Assembly: GCF_900473935.1 (NCBI RefSeq) | Contig: NZ_UCNN01000026.1 | Coordinates: 1 to 64,000 of the forward strand | From: Synechococcus sp. UW105 | Lineage (GTDB): Bacteria; Cyanobacteriota; Cyanobacteriia; PCC-6307; Cyanobiaceae | Direction: 5' to 3' | Length of the DNA stretch: 64,000 nucleotides | Part shown: positions 1 through 8,356 of the stretch, one piece after another | Layout of the letters: each line of letters begins with the position of its first letter | Numbering within the stretch: the stretch's first letter is position 1 | Notes under the pieces: model-generated | What the model saw: only the letters and a program-made list of their open reading frames with translations | The model's database searches: none | What the model was told of the DNA's origin: nothing | Position numbers and translations under genes: made by a program

Positions 1-53
1 GCACCAGCGGCGAGGGAGGCAGCAGCGGCGGCGATGGTTTTGATCGTGGTCAT
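1..53 (-). CDS. N-terminal fragment of a putative exported protein
   Basis: A reverse-strand ATG (bases 53-51) opens a frame that runs off the window edge. The 17 visible residues begin MTTIKTIAAAAASLAAG: a lysine close to the start followed by an alanine-rich hydrophobic stretch, which looks like the front of a signal peptide. No Shine-Dalgarno sequence precedes the ATG. The rest of the gene is outside the window, so its function cannot be given. It would be transcribed in the same direction as coaE, 160 bases downstream of the coaE stop. Bases 54-213 hold no other gene that I can see. Confidence 0.4.
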   Translation of the reverse strand, partial: MTTIKTIAAAAASLAAG

Positions 54-213
54 TGGTGGAAGGGAGGTGTGCTCCCGGTTGCGGATGAACTCAAGATCGC
101 CGCAATCACCTTCGGAGCTGATGACCTGCGATGGCATGCGCTGTGAGCTTGATCACCACTGGTGTCGAGGTGCTTGAGATCGAGATGATCACAGTTCGCT
201 GAGTGTTGAAGAT

Positions 214-882
214 TCAGCTGCTCCAGTGCAGTTGTTCGGCGATCTGTGCTTTCCAGCGCTCTGGCGCTCCGCTGTTGTCGAGCACCAGGTCAGCGTGCTG
301 GCACTTCTCGCGCATGGGCCATTGCGCCCTGATCCTGGCCATGGCTGCCTCTTGATCCAATCCATCTCTCTGACACAGGCGCGTCAGTTGTTGTGTTGGC
401 GTGCACTGCACCACCCAGATTTCCGAGCACAGGGCTTCGAGTCCCGCCTCGAAAAGCAATGGAATCATCAGCACAATCGCTGATGCCTGAGGCTCTCGGT
501 CGATCTCCTGGTTGAACCGAGCCTGCACCACTGGGTGAATCAGTTGCTCTAGCCACTGACGTTCTGCGGAGTTGTTGAACACGATCTGGCCGAGTGCTCG
601 TCTGTCAATCCGGTGCATCTCGCTGGCGGCCGCCTCATCACTGGTATGCAGCGATGCTTCCACTTGGGGGCCATAGCGCTGGATCACGGCTTCAGCTCCT
701 GGGCTGCCTGGGGCTAGTGCCTCGTGGGCGTAGATGTCGGCATCCAGGACAGGCAGGCCCTGCTGCTCTAGGTAATGGCCCACGCTGCTTTTGCCGCTGG
801 CGATTCCACCCGTCAGGCCGATACGACGTTGCAGACCTTGCCAGCGGTGAGCGGAGCTCAAGAATTGGATCGGAGTCGTCAC
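214..882 (-). CDS. coaE: Dephospho-CoA kinase
   Basis: Catalyses the last step of coenzyme A synthesis, ATP-dependent phosphorylation of the 3'-OH of dephospho-CoA in the cytosol. The P-loop GLTGGIASGKSS lies at residues 22-33, followed by the DADIYAHE segment typical of the CoA-binding side of the family. I chose the GTG at 882 (protein starts VTTPIQF, 222 aa) because it places the P-loop near the N-terminus, as in other CoaE proteins. The frame stays open to an ATG at 999, but that start would overlap the divergent argJ start by about 40 bases and add a non-conserved 39-residue tail. It is divergent from argJ with about 73 bases between starts, so the two probably share a promoter region. 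Confidence 0.93.
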   Translation of the reverse strand: MTTPIQFLSSAHRWQGLQRRIGLTGGIASGKSSVGHYLEQQGLPVLDADIYAHEALAPGSPGAEAVIQRYGPQVEASLHTSDEAAASEMHRIDRRALGQIVFNNSAERQWLEQLIHPVVQARFNQEIDREPQASAIVLMIPLLFEAGLEALCSEIWVVQCTPTQQLTRLCQRDGLDQEAAMARIRAQWPMREKCQHADLVLDNSGAPERWKAQIAEQLHWSS

Positions 883-955
883 GACCAGTTTGTCGCTGGG
901 TTGGGCCTCTGGCGGCTTAGATAGACGAACGTGGTTCGCCTTGCCGTTGGTTTCG

Positions 956-2191
956 ATGGCGCAATCTGTCCGCTGGTCTCCCATCCCAGGAGGGATCACA
1001 GCACCCGATGGGTTTCAGGCTGCAGGGATCCGGGCGGGGTTGAAGGCCTCCGGTAGACGCGACCTTTCGCTTTTACTGGCGCCCGAGAATGCTGTTTGTG
1101 CCGGCACTTTCACAACTTCCGTTGTCAGGGCTGCCTGTGTCGACCTCTGTGCGGCACGTCTCCAAGAGGGCGCCCCCAGGGTTCGTGCAGTGGTGACGAA
1201 TTCCGGCCAGGCCAATGCCTGTACCGGCGATCGTGGGCTGATCGACAGCCTGCGAGCCACCCAGGCCGTGGCGGATCGTCTAGGGCTGCTGGCTGATCAG
1301 GTGCTGATCTGCTCCACCGGTGTGATCGGTGTGCCGATCCCGATGGACACGTTGTTGGCGGCCATGGATCCCTTGGTCTCCGCTCTTGCGGATGATGGGG
1401 GGGGCGCTGCTGCTGCAGCCATTCTCACCACCGATCTGGTGGACAAGCAGATCGCCCTTGAGGTGGAGTTGGGTGGGCGCCGGGTCCGCATCGGTGGGAT
1501 GGCCAAAGGCTCGGGAATGATTCATCCCGACATGGCCACGATGCTGGGCTACCTCACCTGTGATGCCAGTGTTCCTGCTGATCGGTGGCAGGCGATGGTG
1601 CGTCGTGCAGTGGATCGCTCCTTCAATGCGATCACCGTGGATGGTGACACCAGCACCAACGACACGTTTCTGGCCTTTGCGGCTGGTGAACCGCTTGCAG
1701 CGGAACAGTTCGATGCGTTGGAGGAAGGTGTGACGCTGGTGGCGCAGCATCTGGCCAAGGCCATCGCTCGGGATGGGGAGGGTGCCACCTGCCTCATCGA
1801 GGTTCACGTCGAAGGTGCCACCAGCGAGGCAGATGCACTACGGATGGCACGCACGGTGTGCTCGTCTTCACTCGTGAAAACAGCGGTGCATGGTCGTGAT
1901 CCCAACTGGGGTCGGATCATTGCGGCTGCCGGTCGTTCCGGGGTCTCCTTTGATCGAGGAGCTGTCACTCTCTGGCTGGGGCCTCATCAATTGATGAGGG
2001 ATGGTGCTCCGATTGGCTTTGATCAACAGGCAGCGTCTGCTTATCTTCAGTCGTGTGTGCAGGGGGCTTATCTCCAGGACGACTGTGTGCAGATCCGTCT
2101 TGGTCTTGGAGATGGTGTGAGTGAGGCAAGGTCCTGGGGCTGCGACCTGTCTGCTCAGTACGTGCGCATTAACGCCGATTACACCACCTAG
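956..2191 (+). CDS. argJ: Bifunctional glutamate N-acetyltransferase / ornithine acetyltransferase
   Basis: Moves the acetyl group from N-acetylornithine to glutamate (and in bifunctional enzymes from acetyl-CoA to glutamate) in the cyclic arginine pathway. The protein of 411 aa carries the family signature KGSGMIHPDMATMLG at about 184-198; Thr195 is the expected autoproteolysis nucleophile that separates the alpha and beta chains. The segment HGRDPNWGRI in the second half is also typical. The ATG at 956 (MAQSVRWSPIPGG) gives the usual N-terminus; an in-frame start at 890 would overlap coaE. Cyanobacteria use the cyclic route, so this is expected to be the housekeeping copy. Confidence 0.96.
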   Translation: MAQSVRWSPIPGGITAPDGFQAAGIRAGLKASGRRDLSLLLAPENAVCAGTFTTSVVRAACVDLCAARLQEGAPRVRAVVTNSGQANACTGDRGLIDSLRATQAVADRLGLLADQVLICSTGVIGVPIPMDTLLAAMDPLVSALADDGGGAAAAAILTTDLVDKQIALEVELGGRRVRIGGMAKGSGMIHPDMATMLGYLTCDASVPADRWQAMVRRAVDRSFNAITVDGDTSTNDTFLAFAAGEPLAAEQFDALEEGVTLVAQHLAKAIARDGEGATCLIEVHVEGATSEADALRMARTVCSSSLVKTAVHGRDPNWGRIIAAAGRSGVSFDRGAVTLWLGPHQLMRDGAPIGFDQQAASAYLQSCVQGAYLQDDCVQIRLGLGDGVSEARSWGCDLSAQYVRINADYTT

Positions 2192-2255
2192 GGATTCCTC
2201 CGCAGACAGGAGCAAAAAGGGCTGGCAGGATGAATGCGCTGTTCGTGCCTGAGTT

Positions 2256-2951
2256 GTGCCTGCGGAGAATCAGCCAAAACAGGAGAAGAAGCCACGGCGT
2301 CGCCCACGTTTCTGGGTCGGACCACTGGTGGCAGGTTCCTGTTTTGCCTTGGGCTATGGCATTACCCAGCGAGTTGTGCTCCTGCAGGCAGGCAACTCCA
2401 ACGTCAAGCATCAGACCTTCACGGCGCAACGTTTTCCTGGCGAAAGCCTCGAGTCACTGCGGGGCCGCAACGAGGGAGACTCCAGGCCTCTCAGCGCTGA
2501 TGTGGCGGCTCGCGAGGCTGAGCTTGCTAAAACCCGACCGCCAAAACCGAAAAAGGACGACAAAGCCTTATTGGCTGCTGAGCGCATCGCCGCTGAAGCC
2601 CGTCTGCGTCAGCAGCAGGCTGCTGCCACACCAGCTCCTGTGCTGCCTGCAGCAGTCGTGACTGTGGAGGATGGATTTGACTTGATTCCTGCTCCGGAGC
2701 TCCCGGCTGATCCTGATGCTCAGCCACGGTCTGAGTTGAAGGCTGTTGATGGATTGACGCCGGATCCTGACGTTGTTGATTTGCTCGAGTTGCCGAATCC
2801 GGAACCCTCGGCTCCTTTGGCCGTGGAGCCCGCTGTGATCCCTTTGGGAGCACCTGCAGCCCCGACAGCGTCGCCAGTCGTGCCCTCATCGACCCCACTG
2901 CTTCAGCCAGTTCTGGAGATGCCGGTGCCGGTGTCTCCCCCAGATCCCTAA
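2256..2951 (+). CDS. Single-pass membrane protein with proline-rich tail, function unknown
   Basis: I do not recognise the family. The 231-aa product starts at a GTG (MPAENQPKQEKK). It has a basic N-terminus, one membrane segment at about residues 20-40 (FWVGPLVAGSCFALGYGI), a charged region rich in Lys and Ala (about 85-125) and a long Pro/Ala/Val-rich low-complexity tail to the end. The likely topology is a short cytoplasmic basic head and an extended periplasmic tail that could span the wall. It follows argJ by 64 bases on the same strand. Codon use matches its neighbours. Several overlapping forward frames exist here, but only this one gives a coherent head-membrane-tail arrangement. Confidence 0.7.
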   Translation: MPAENQPKQEKKPRRRPRFWVGPLVAGSCFALGYGITQRVVLLQAGNSNVKHQTFTAQRFPGESLESLRGRNEGDSRPLSADVAAREAELAKTRPPKPKKDDKALLAAERIAAEARLRQQQAAATPAPVLPAAVVTVEDGFDLIPAPELPADPDAQPRSELKAVDGLTPDPDVVDLLELPNPEPSAPLAVEPAVIPLGAPAAPTASPVVPSSTPLLQPVLEMPVPVSPPDP

Positions 2952-2958
2952 GCGGAGC

Positions 2959-2988
2959 TTGTGAGTCTGCGGCAATCGTCTCTATAAA
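2959..2988 (+). promoter_or_regulatory. Candidate sigma70-type promoter
   Basis: TTGTGA at 2959-2964 and TATAAA at 2983-2988 are separated by 18 bases. They lie about 35 bases upstream of the ATG at 3022, in an otherwise empty 70-base gap. This is a sequence match only. Confidence 0.35.
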
Positions 2989-3021
2989 TTTGCCACAGTC
3001 TTCTCATAGTGGTGATACCTC

Positions 3022-3330
3022 ATGCCTTCTCCCGATGCCCTCATGAAGGCCACTGTCAGTCGTCTGACGGCGAGGTTGGGACATGGTCTGGCTGAAGCTG
3101 CTGCTGAAGTAGCTGTTTTGGCGCAGGATGCGCCAGAGCGAATTCGACGCGAGTGGGATCTTTTTCAGGAGGAGGTTCAGGCTGAGGCTGAGCGGTTGGA
3201 GCGGGATGGCCAAGGTCCAGAGGAGTCCGTCACGCCGCCCCCGGCCGAGTCTGGAAATTCGCAGGATCAGATCGACCGTTTGCGCGCAAAAGTGGCCGAC
3301 CTGAATACCCGCATGGAAGGCAGCCTCTGA
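3022..3330 (+). CDS. Small acidic helical protein of unknown function
   Basis: A 102-aa soluble, acidic, Ala/Glu-rich protein with no signal or membrane segment. Predicted helices cover residues 1-65, then a Pro-rich linker (PPPAES), then a C-terminal helix with heptad-like hydrophobics (IDRLRAKVADLNTRM) that could form a coiled coil. Its TGA overlaps the ATG of the following ABC1-kinase gene by one base (3330), so the two are very probably translationally coupled. I do not recognise a named domain; a role tied to the kinase is inferred from position only. Confidence 0.75.
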   Translation: MPSPDALMKATVSRLTARLGHGLAEAAAEVAVLAQDAPERIRREWDLFQEEVQAEAERLERDGQGPEESVTPPPAESGNSQDQIDRLRAKVADLNTRMEGSL

Positions 3331-5009
3331 TGGGTTTGAAACGGTTGCGATCGCCTCTGCGTGGTGCTTTCCGTGCCCTGCGCATCTGGCGCTCCGTTCT
3401 CACCTTGATCGCCTACCTCTGGTGGGATGCACGTGAGTGGACCTATTCAGGTGGTTGCACCCCCGAGCGGCGAGCGAGGCGACAGCAGACCCGCGCCCGT
3501 TGGTTGACGGCTGAATTGCTGTCTTTGGGTTCTGCGTTTATCAAGCTTGGGCAGCTGTTGTCTGCCAGGCCGGATGTGTTGCCAGCCGGTTGGGTGGCTG
3601 AACTCGCCGACCTTCAGGACAAGGTGCCTCCCTTCTCCTTTGATCGGGCTCAGTCGGTGTTGGAGCAAGAGCTTGGCCAGCGCTGCGCCGAGATCATTGA
3701 CCTGGACCAGATGCCATTAGGGGCGGCCTCCCTCGCCCAGGTGCATCGCGCCAGCCTGCGCAGTGGTCGGCAGGTGGTGCTGAAGATTCAGCGCCCTGGT
3801 CTTGAGACTTTGTTCCGCCTCGATCTGGAGGTGATGCAGCAGGTGGCTGCAGTCCTGCAGCGCCATCCGAGCTGGGGACGAGGGCGTGACTGGGTGGCGA
3901 TCGCCCAGGAATGTCGCCGGGTGCTCCTGCGCGAACTGGATTTCCGCATGGAAGCCCAATACGCCGCCCGCTTCCGTCAGCAGTTTCTGGATGATCCTCG
4001 GATTCGCGTTCCTGGTGTGATCTGGGAACTCAGCACTCGCAGGGTGCTCTGTCTCGACTACCTACCTGGCATCAAGGTGAATGACCGTCCGGCTTTGCTC
4101 GAGGCCGGGATCGATCCTTCTGCCGTGGCGGAGATCGGTGCCGCCAGCTATTTGCAACAGCTGGTGCGTTTCGGGTTTTTCCACGCCGATCCCCATCCCG
4201 GCAATCTTGCTGTCGCCACTGATGGCGCTCTGATTTATTACGACTTCGGGATGATGGGTCTGCTCTCTGAAGCATTACGCCGTCGCTTGGGGTCGATGGT
4301 GCGGGCTGCGGCCTCCAGGGATGCTTCTGCACTCGTCGAGGAGATGCAGGCCGCTGGAGTGATCGCTGCTGACATTGACGTCGGTCCGGTGCGCCGCCTG
4401 GTGCGAGTGATGCTCAAGGAGGCCTTGACTCCCCCCTTCAGTGCCAACGTGATCGACCAGTTGTCTGGAGATCTCTACGAGTTGGTGTATGGCCAGCCGT
4501 TTCGGCTTCCGGTGGAGCTGATTTTTGTGATGCGGGCGCTGTCAACGTTTGAGGGAGTGGGGCGCAGCCTCGATCCCAGCTTTAGCCTTGTGGCGATTGC
4601 CAAGCCTTACCTGCTGCCCCTCATGACTGCCAGTGGATCCGGCTCCAATGATCTGTTCAATGAGTTGGGCCGCCAGGTGGGGGCCCTCAGTAGCAAGGCT
4701 GTTGCCTTCCCCAGGCGGCTCGATGAAAGTCTTGAGCGGCTTGAACAAGGGGATCTGCAGTTGCAGATTCGTATGGGCGAATCCGATCGTCAGTTCCGCC
4801 GCATGGTGACGGCGCAACATGCGATTGGCCAGTCCCTGCTGCTCGGCGCCCTGGCGCTCTCGGCGGCTTTATTAGGGGCGAGCCCGCGCCCTCTCTGGGC
4901 CCTACTGCCGCTGGCTGCTGGGGTGCCTGTCGCGATGGGATGGTTGAAGTTGCAGCTCAAATTGCGCCGTGACGCCCGCGTCGAGGGGCTATCGGGCTCA
5001 GGGCGCTGA
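3330..5009 (+). CDS. ABC1/UbiB (ADCK-like) atypical protein kinase
   Basis: Member of the ABC1/AarF/UbiB family, which supports quinone and lipid metabolism at membranes; plant and cyanobacterial members act around plastoquinone and tocopherol. The hallmark KxGQ motif (KLGQ, residues 72-75) is followed by the Ala-rich loop PLGAASLAQVH (about 129-139), the ATP-binding lysine (VVLKIQRPG, K152), the catalytic loop FHADPHPGN (284-292) and the metal-binding DFG (305-307). Two C-terminal hydrophobic segments (about 500-540) should anchor it in the membrane. At 559 aa it has the normal length. It is coupled to the small upstream gene and its last 12 bases overlap the convergent sulfotransferase-like gene. 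The exact substrate cannot be read from sequence. Confidence 0.93.
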   Translation: MGLKRLRSPLRGAFRALRIWRSVLTLIAYLWWDAREWTYSGGCTPERRARRQQTRARWLTAELLSLGSAFIKLGQLLSARPDVLPAGWVAELADLQDKVPPFSFDRAQSVLEQELGQRCAEIIDLDQMPLGAASLAQVHRASLRSGRQVVLKIQRPGLETLFRLDLEVMQQVAAVLQRHPSWGRGRDWVAIAQECRRVLLRELDFRMEAQYAARFRQQFLDDPRIRVPGVIWELSTRRVLCLDYLPGIKVNDRPALLEAGIDPSAVAEIGAASYLQQLVRFGFFHADPHPGNLAVATDGALIYYDFGMMGLLSEALRRRLGSMVRAAASRDASALVEEMQAAGVIAADIDVGPVRRLVRVMLKEALTPPFSANVIDQLSGDLYELVYGQPFRLPVELIFVMRALSTFEGVGRSLDPSFSLVAIAKPYLLPLMTASGSGSNDLFNELGRQVGALSSKAVAFPRRLDESLERLEQGDLQLQIRMGESDRQFRRMVTAQHAIGQSLLLGALALSAALLGASPRPLWALLPLAAGVPVAMGWLKLQLKLRRDARVEGLSGSGR

Positions 5010-5768
5010 CGCAGGCATGGCTAATAGTTTGCTGCGCAGATCCTGCTGAAAAGCACGATTCCGTTCTGGTGAGATCCCAAGACTGGGCATGGCAGGAATC
5101 AGCCTGTTAAAGCTCTGCTCGAATCCTTTTGAAAAGTGGCTGCGGTTGGCGTTGGTGGGGATCACTCCGTTGTGGTCAGTTATCAGGATTGATGGGCTGT
5201 GGGCAATGCCAATATCCACGTGGATCGCAATCCAGCGCTGATACACAAGCCAAACCGGCATCCAGAACCTCACCATGCTCCTGAGACTGTTCAGTGACTG
5301 GGGCATCACCGCCTGCAGTTCCGGGTCGCTTTGATGGACAAACAGGCGATAGCTGCTGTCCCATGCATGACGCAATGGGTTGCTGGCGTTCTGATAGCTC
5401 CAATTGCTGATGCTGCGTAACCAGGGCCGTAGCGAGCGATTGAGCAGGAATCGTTGATGCCCGTGGCGATCCAGTGCCTGATCGCTGAGCTCAGCCGTTA
5501 ACAGAAAGAGGCTGGTGCAGATATCCACCGTGGGTGCCAGTTGCTGGCGACGCTGCTGGAGCCATTGCCAGCGCAGGTCATCAAAGTCGGGTTGCCTGTG
5601 CTGCTGGATCAGCAGGGGTGCTGCATCCATGCCGAATTCGTGGACGGCATTGGGGAGGCTGCAACTCAGTGCTGTAGAGCCCATTTTGGGCAGGCACTGA
5701 ACGAACACATGGCGGCCATGCTTCCGGCCGGATGCAATGGCAGCAGAGAAGTCGCGGAACCGGATCAT
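4998..5768 (-). CDS. Sulfotransferase-like protein
   Basis: Putative PAPS-dependent sulfotransferase, 256 aa. The N-terminal LPKMGST (residues 26-32), directly after a short beta-strand (HVFVQC), matches the 5'-phosphosulfate-binding loop (PKxGST/T). The segment NRSLRPWLRSISNW at about 115-135 could supply the Arg/Ser pair that binds the 3'-phosphate. I chose the ATG at 5768 because it puts the loop at the usual distance from the N-terminus and lies one base past the TGA of the upstream dioxygenase gene (TGA-A-ATG). An in-frame upstream ATG at 5918 would lie inside that gene. The acceptor is unknown; lipid, sugar and small-molecule acceptors all occur in this broad family. Confidence 0.65.
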   Translation of the reverse strand: MIRFRDFSAAIASGRKHGRHVFVQCLPKMGSTALSCSLPNAVHEFGMDAAPLLIQQHRQPDFDDLRWQWLQQRRQQLAPTVDICTSLFLLTAELSDQALDRHGHQRFLLNRSLRPWLRSISNWSYQNASNPLRHAWDSSYRLFVHQSDPELQAVMPQSLNSLRSMVRFWMPVWLVYQRWIAIHVDIGIAHSPSILITDHNGVIPTNANRSHFSKGFEQSFNRLIPAMPSLGISPERNRAFQQDLRSKLLAMPASAP

Positions 5769-5769
5769 T

Positions 5770-6495
5770 TCAGAGCACTGGATGTCGGCTCCCTTGCACC
5801 AGTGCTCCTTCAGCCTCCGCGCCGAACAAGGTGCACAAAGTGGTGCTGCGCATACGAGCGCCAGCCGGCCCCGCAAACCCTGGTGGATTGGCACACAGAC
5901 GGGTCCCTTCCGCCACAAAGGCCACCCCTAGGGCGCGGCGCCAGTGCGGAGTGTTGTTGGCCGGCCCGTAATGCCAGACCTGCCCCTGGTGGATGTCCAC
6001 ATCTCCGGGTTGCATCGCCGGAAGCTGACGCATCGGTGCTCCATGGCGAACCAGCAGCCGACGCAGGCTGGCTTGGTCCGGCACATCGCTCTGCTCCGGC
6101 GGCAGCATGGCTGTTCCCTCCGCATAAACCAAGGTGCAGTGCTCAGGGATTGGATCGAGGGGGATCCAGCAGGTGTAGGACTGGCGATCGATGGGCAGGA
6201 AGTCGCGATCTCGGTGCCATGGGGTCCCCTGCCCTCCTGGGGCCTTGGTCAGCAGATCAAACTGCAGCGGTCGGATGGCTGCTAGCCCACTCACCTGTTT
6301 GACCGCTGCCACGAGGTCTGGCGCGGTGAGGAGGGCGAAAAGCTCCTGGTGAAAGCGGTCAGCGGTGAGGTGGCTGCCGTCGGCCTGGATGCCCAGCAGT
6401 GCTTCCCGGCCAGCTTGTTGGCCCTGGTTGACCGCGCCGGTCTTCAGAGTCTCGTTGATCGTCGCCAGCCATTCAGAATCAAGCAGCTGGGGCAC
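5770..6495 (-). CDS. Phytanoyl-CoA dioxygenase (PhyH) family Fe(II)/2-oxoglutarate oxygenase
   Basis: A 241-aa protein with the jelly-roll oxygenase facial triad. HRD (H94, D96) sits in TPWHRDRDF, and a distal histidine (H175) lies in WHYGPANNT after a GDVDIHQG strand. The RR pair near 187-188 is positioned to bind the 2-oxoglutarate carboxylate. The reaction is therefore predicted to be hydroxylation of an unidentified small molecule with 2-oxoglutarate and O2. It ends one base before the start of the sulfotransferase-like gene, so hydroxylation followed by sulfation of a common product is an attractive inference. It lies 50 bases downstream of the eno stop on the same strand. Confidence 0.8.
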   Translation of the reverse strand: MPQLLDSEWLATINETLKTGAVNQGQQAGREALLGIQADGSHLTADRFHQELFALLTAPDLVAAVKQVSGLAAIRPLQFDLLTKAPGGQGTPWHRDRDFLPIDRQSYTCWIPLDPIPEHCTLVYAEGTAMLPPEQSDVPDQASLRRLLVRHGAPMRQLPAMQPGDVDIHQGQVWHYGPANNTPHWRRALGVAFVAEGTRLCANPPGFAGPAGARMRSTTLCTLFGAEAEGALVQGSRHPVL

Positions 6496-6545
6496 CAGCC
6501 AGTGCCCTGCTGCTTTGTGTTCTGTGTCAGGACTAGGGCACGCGA

Positions 6546-7865
<1,320 letters not shown>

Positions 7866-7937
7866 CTATGGAATGCCCTCTGCCGCATCCCTGTGCTCTT
7901 TGGCACCATGCGGTGAGAACGGGCGGAACCACAGCGC

Positions 7938-8339
7938 ATGCGCATGCTTCACACCATGCTCCGAGTGGGAGATCTGGAGCGATCCCTGAGCTTCTACACC
8001 GATGTTTTGGGGATGCAGTTGCTGCGCCGCAAGGACTACCCATCTGGCCGTTTCACCCTGGCTTTTGTGGGCTATGGGCCGGAAAGTGACAACACGGTGC
8101 TGGAGCTGACCCACAACTGGGACACCAATCAGTACGCCCTTGGGGAGGGCTACGGCCATATCGCCCTCGGTGTGGATGACATTTATGGCACGTGCCGGAT
8201 GATTGCGGATCGAGGCGGCCGTGTGGTGCGTGAACCAGGTCCGATGAAGCACGGCAGCACCGTGATCGCCTTTGTGGAAGACCCCGATGGCTACAAAGTG
8301 GAATTGATCCAGCTTTCGTCTCGTTCGGACGCTGCATAA
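7938..8339 (+). CDS. gloA: Lactoylglutathione lyase (glyoxalase I)
   Basis: Detoxifies methylglyoxal by isomerising its glutathione hemithioacetal to S-lactoylglutathione. The 133-aa protein has the two VOC half-repeats with the expected metal ligands: His5 (MLHTM), Glu in TVLELTHN, His in [11 protein letters not shown] and Glu in GYKVELIQ. The spacing matches the short Ni-type bacterial enzymes. The start [13 protein letters not shown] is the common one for this family. It is followed 17 bases later by clpB on the same strand. Confidence 0.96.
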   Translation: MRMLHTMLRVGDLERSLSFYTDVLGMQLLRRKDYPSGRFTLAFVGYGPESDNTVLELTHNWDTNQYALGEGYGHIALGVDDIYGTCRMIADRGGRVVREPGPMKHGSTVIAFVEDPDGYKVELIQLSSRSDAA

Positions 8340-8356
8340 ACCAGGTTCAGCCCGCC

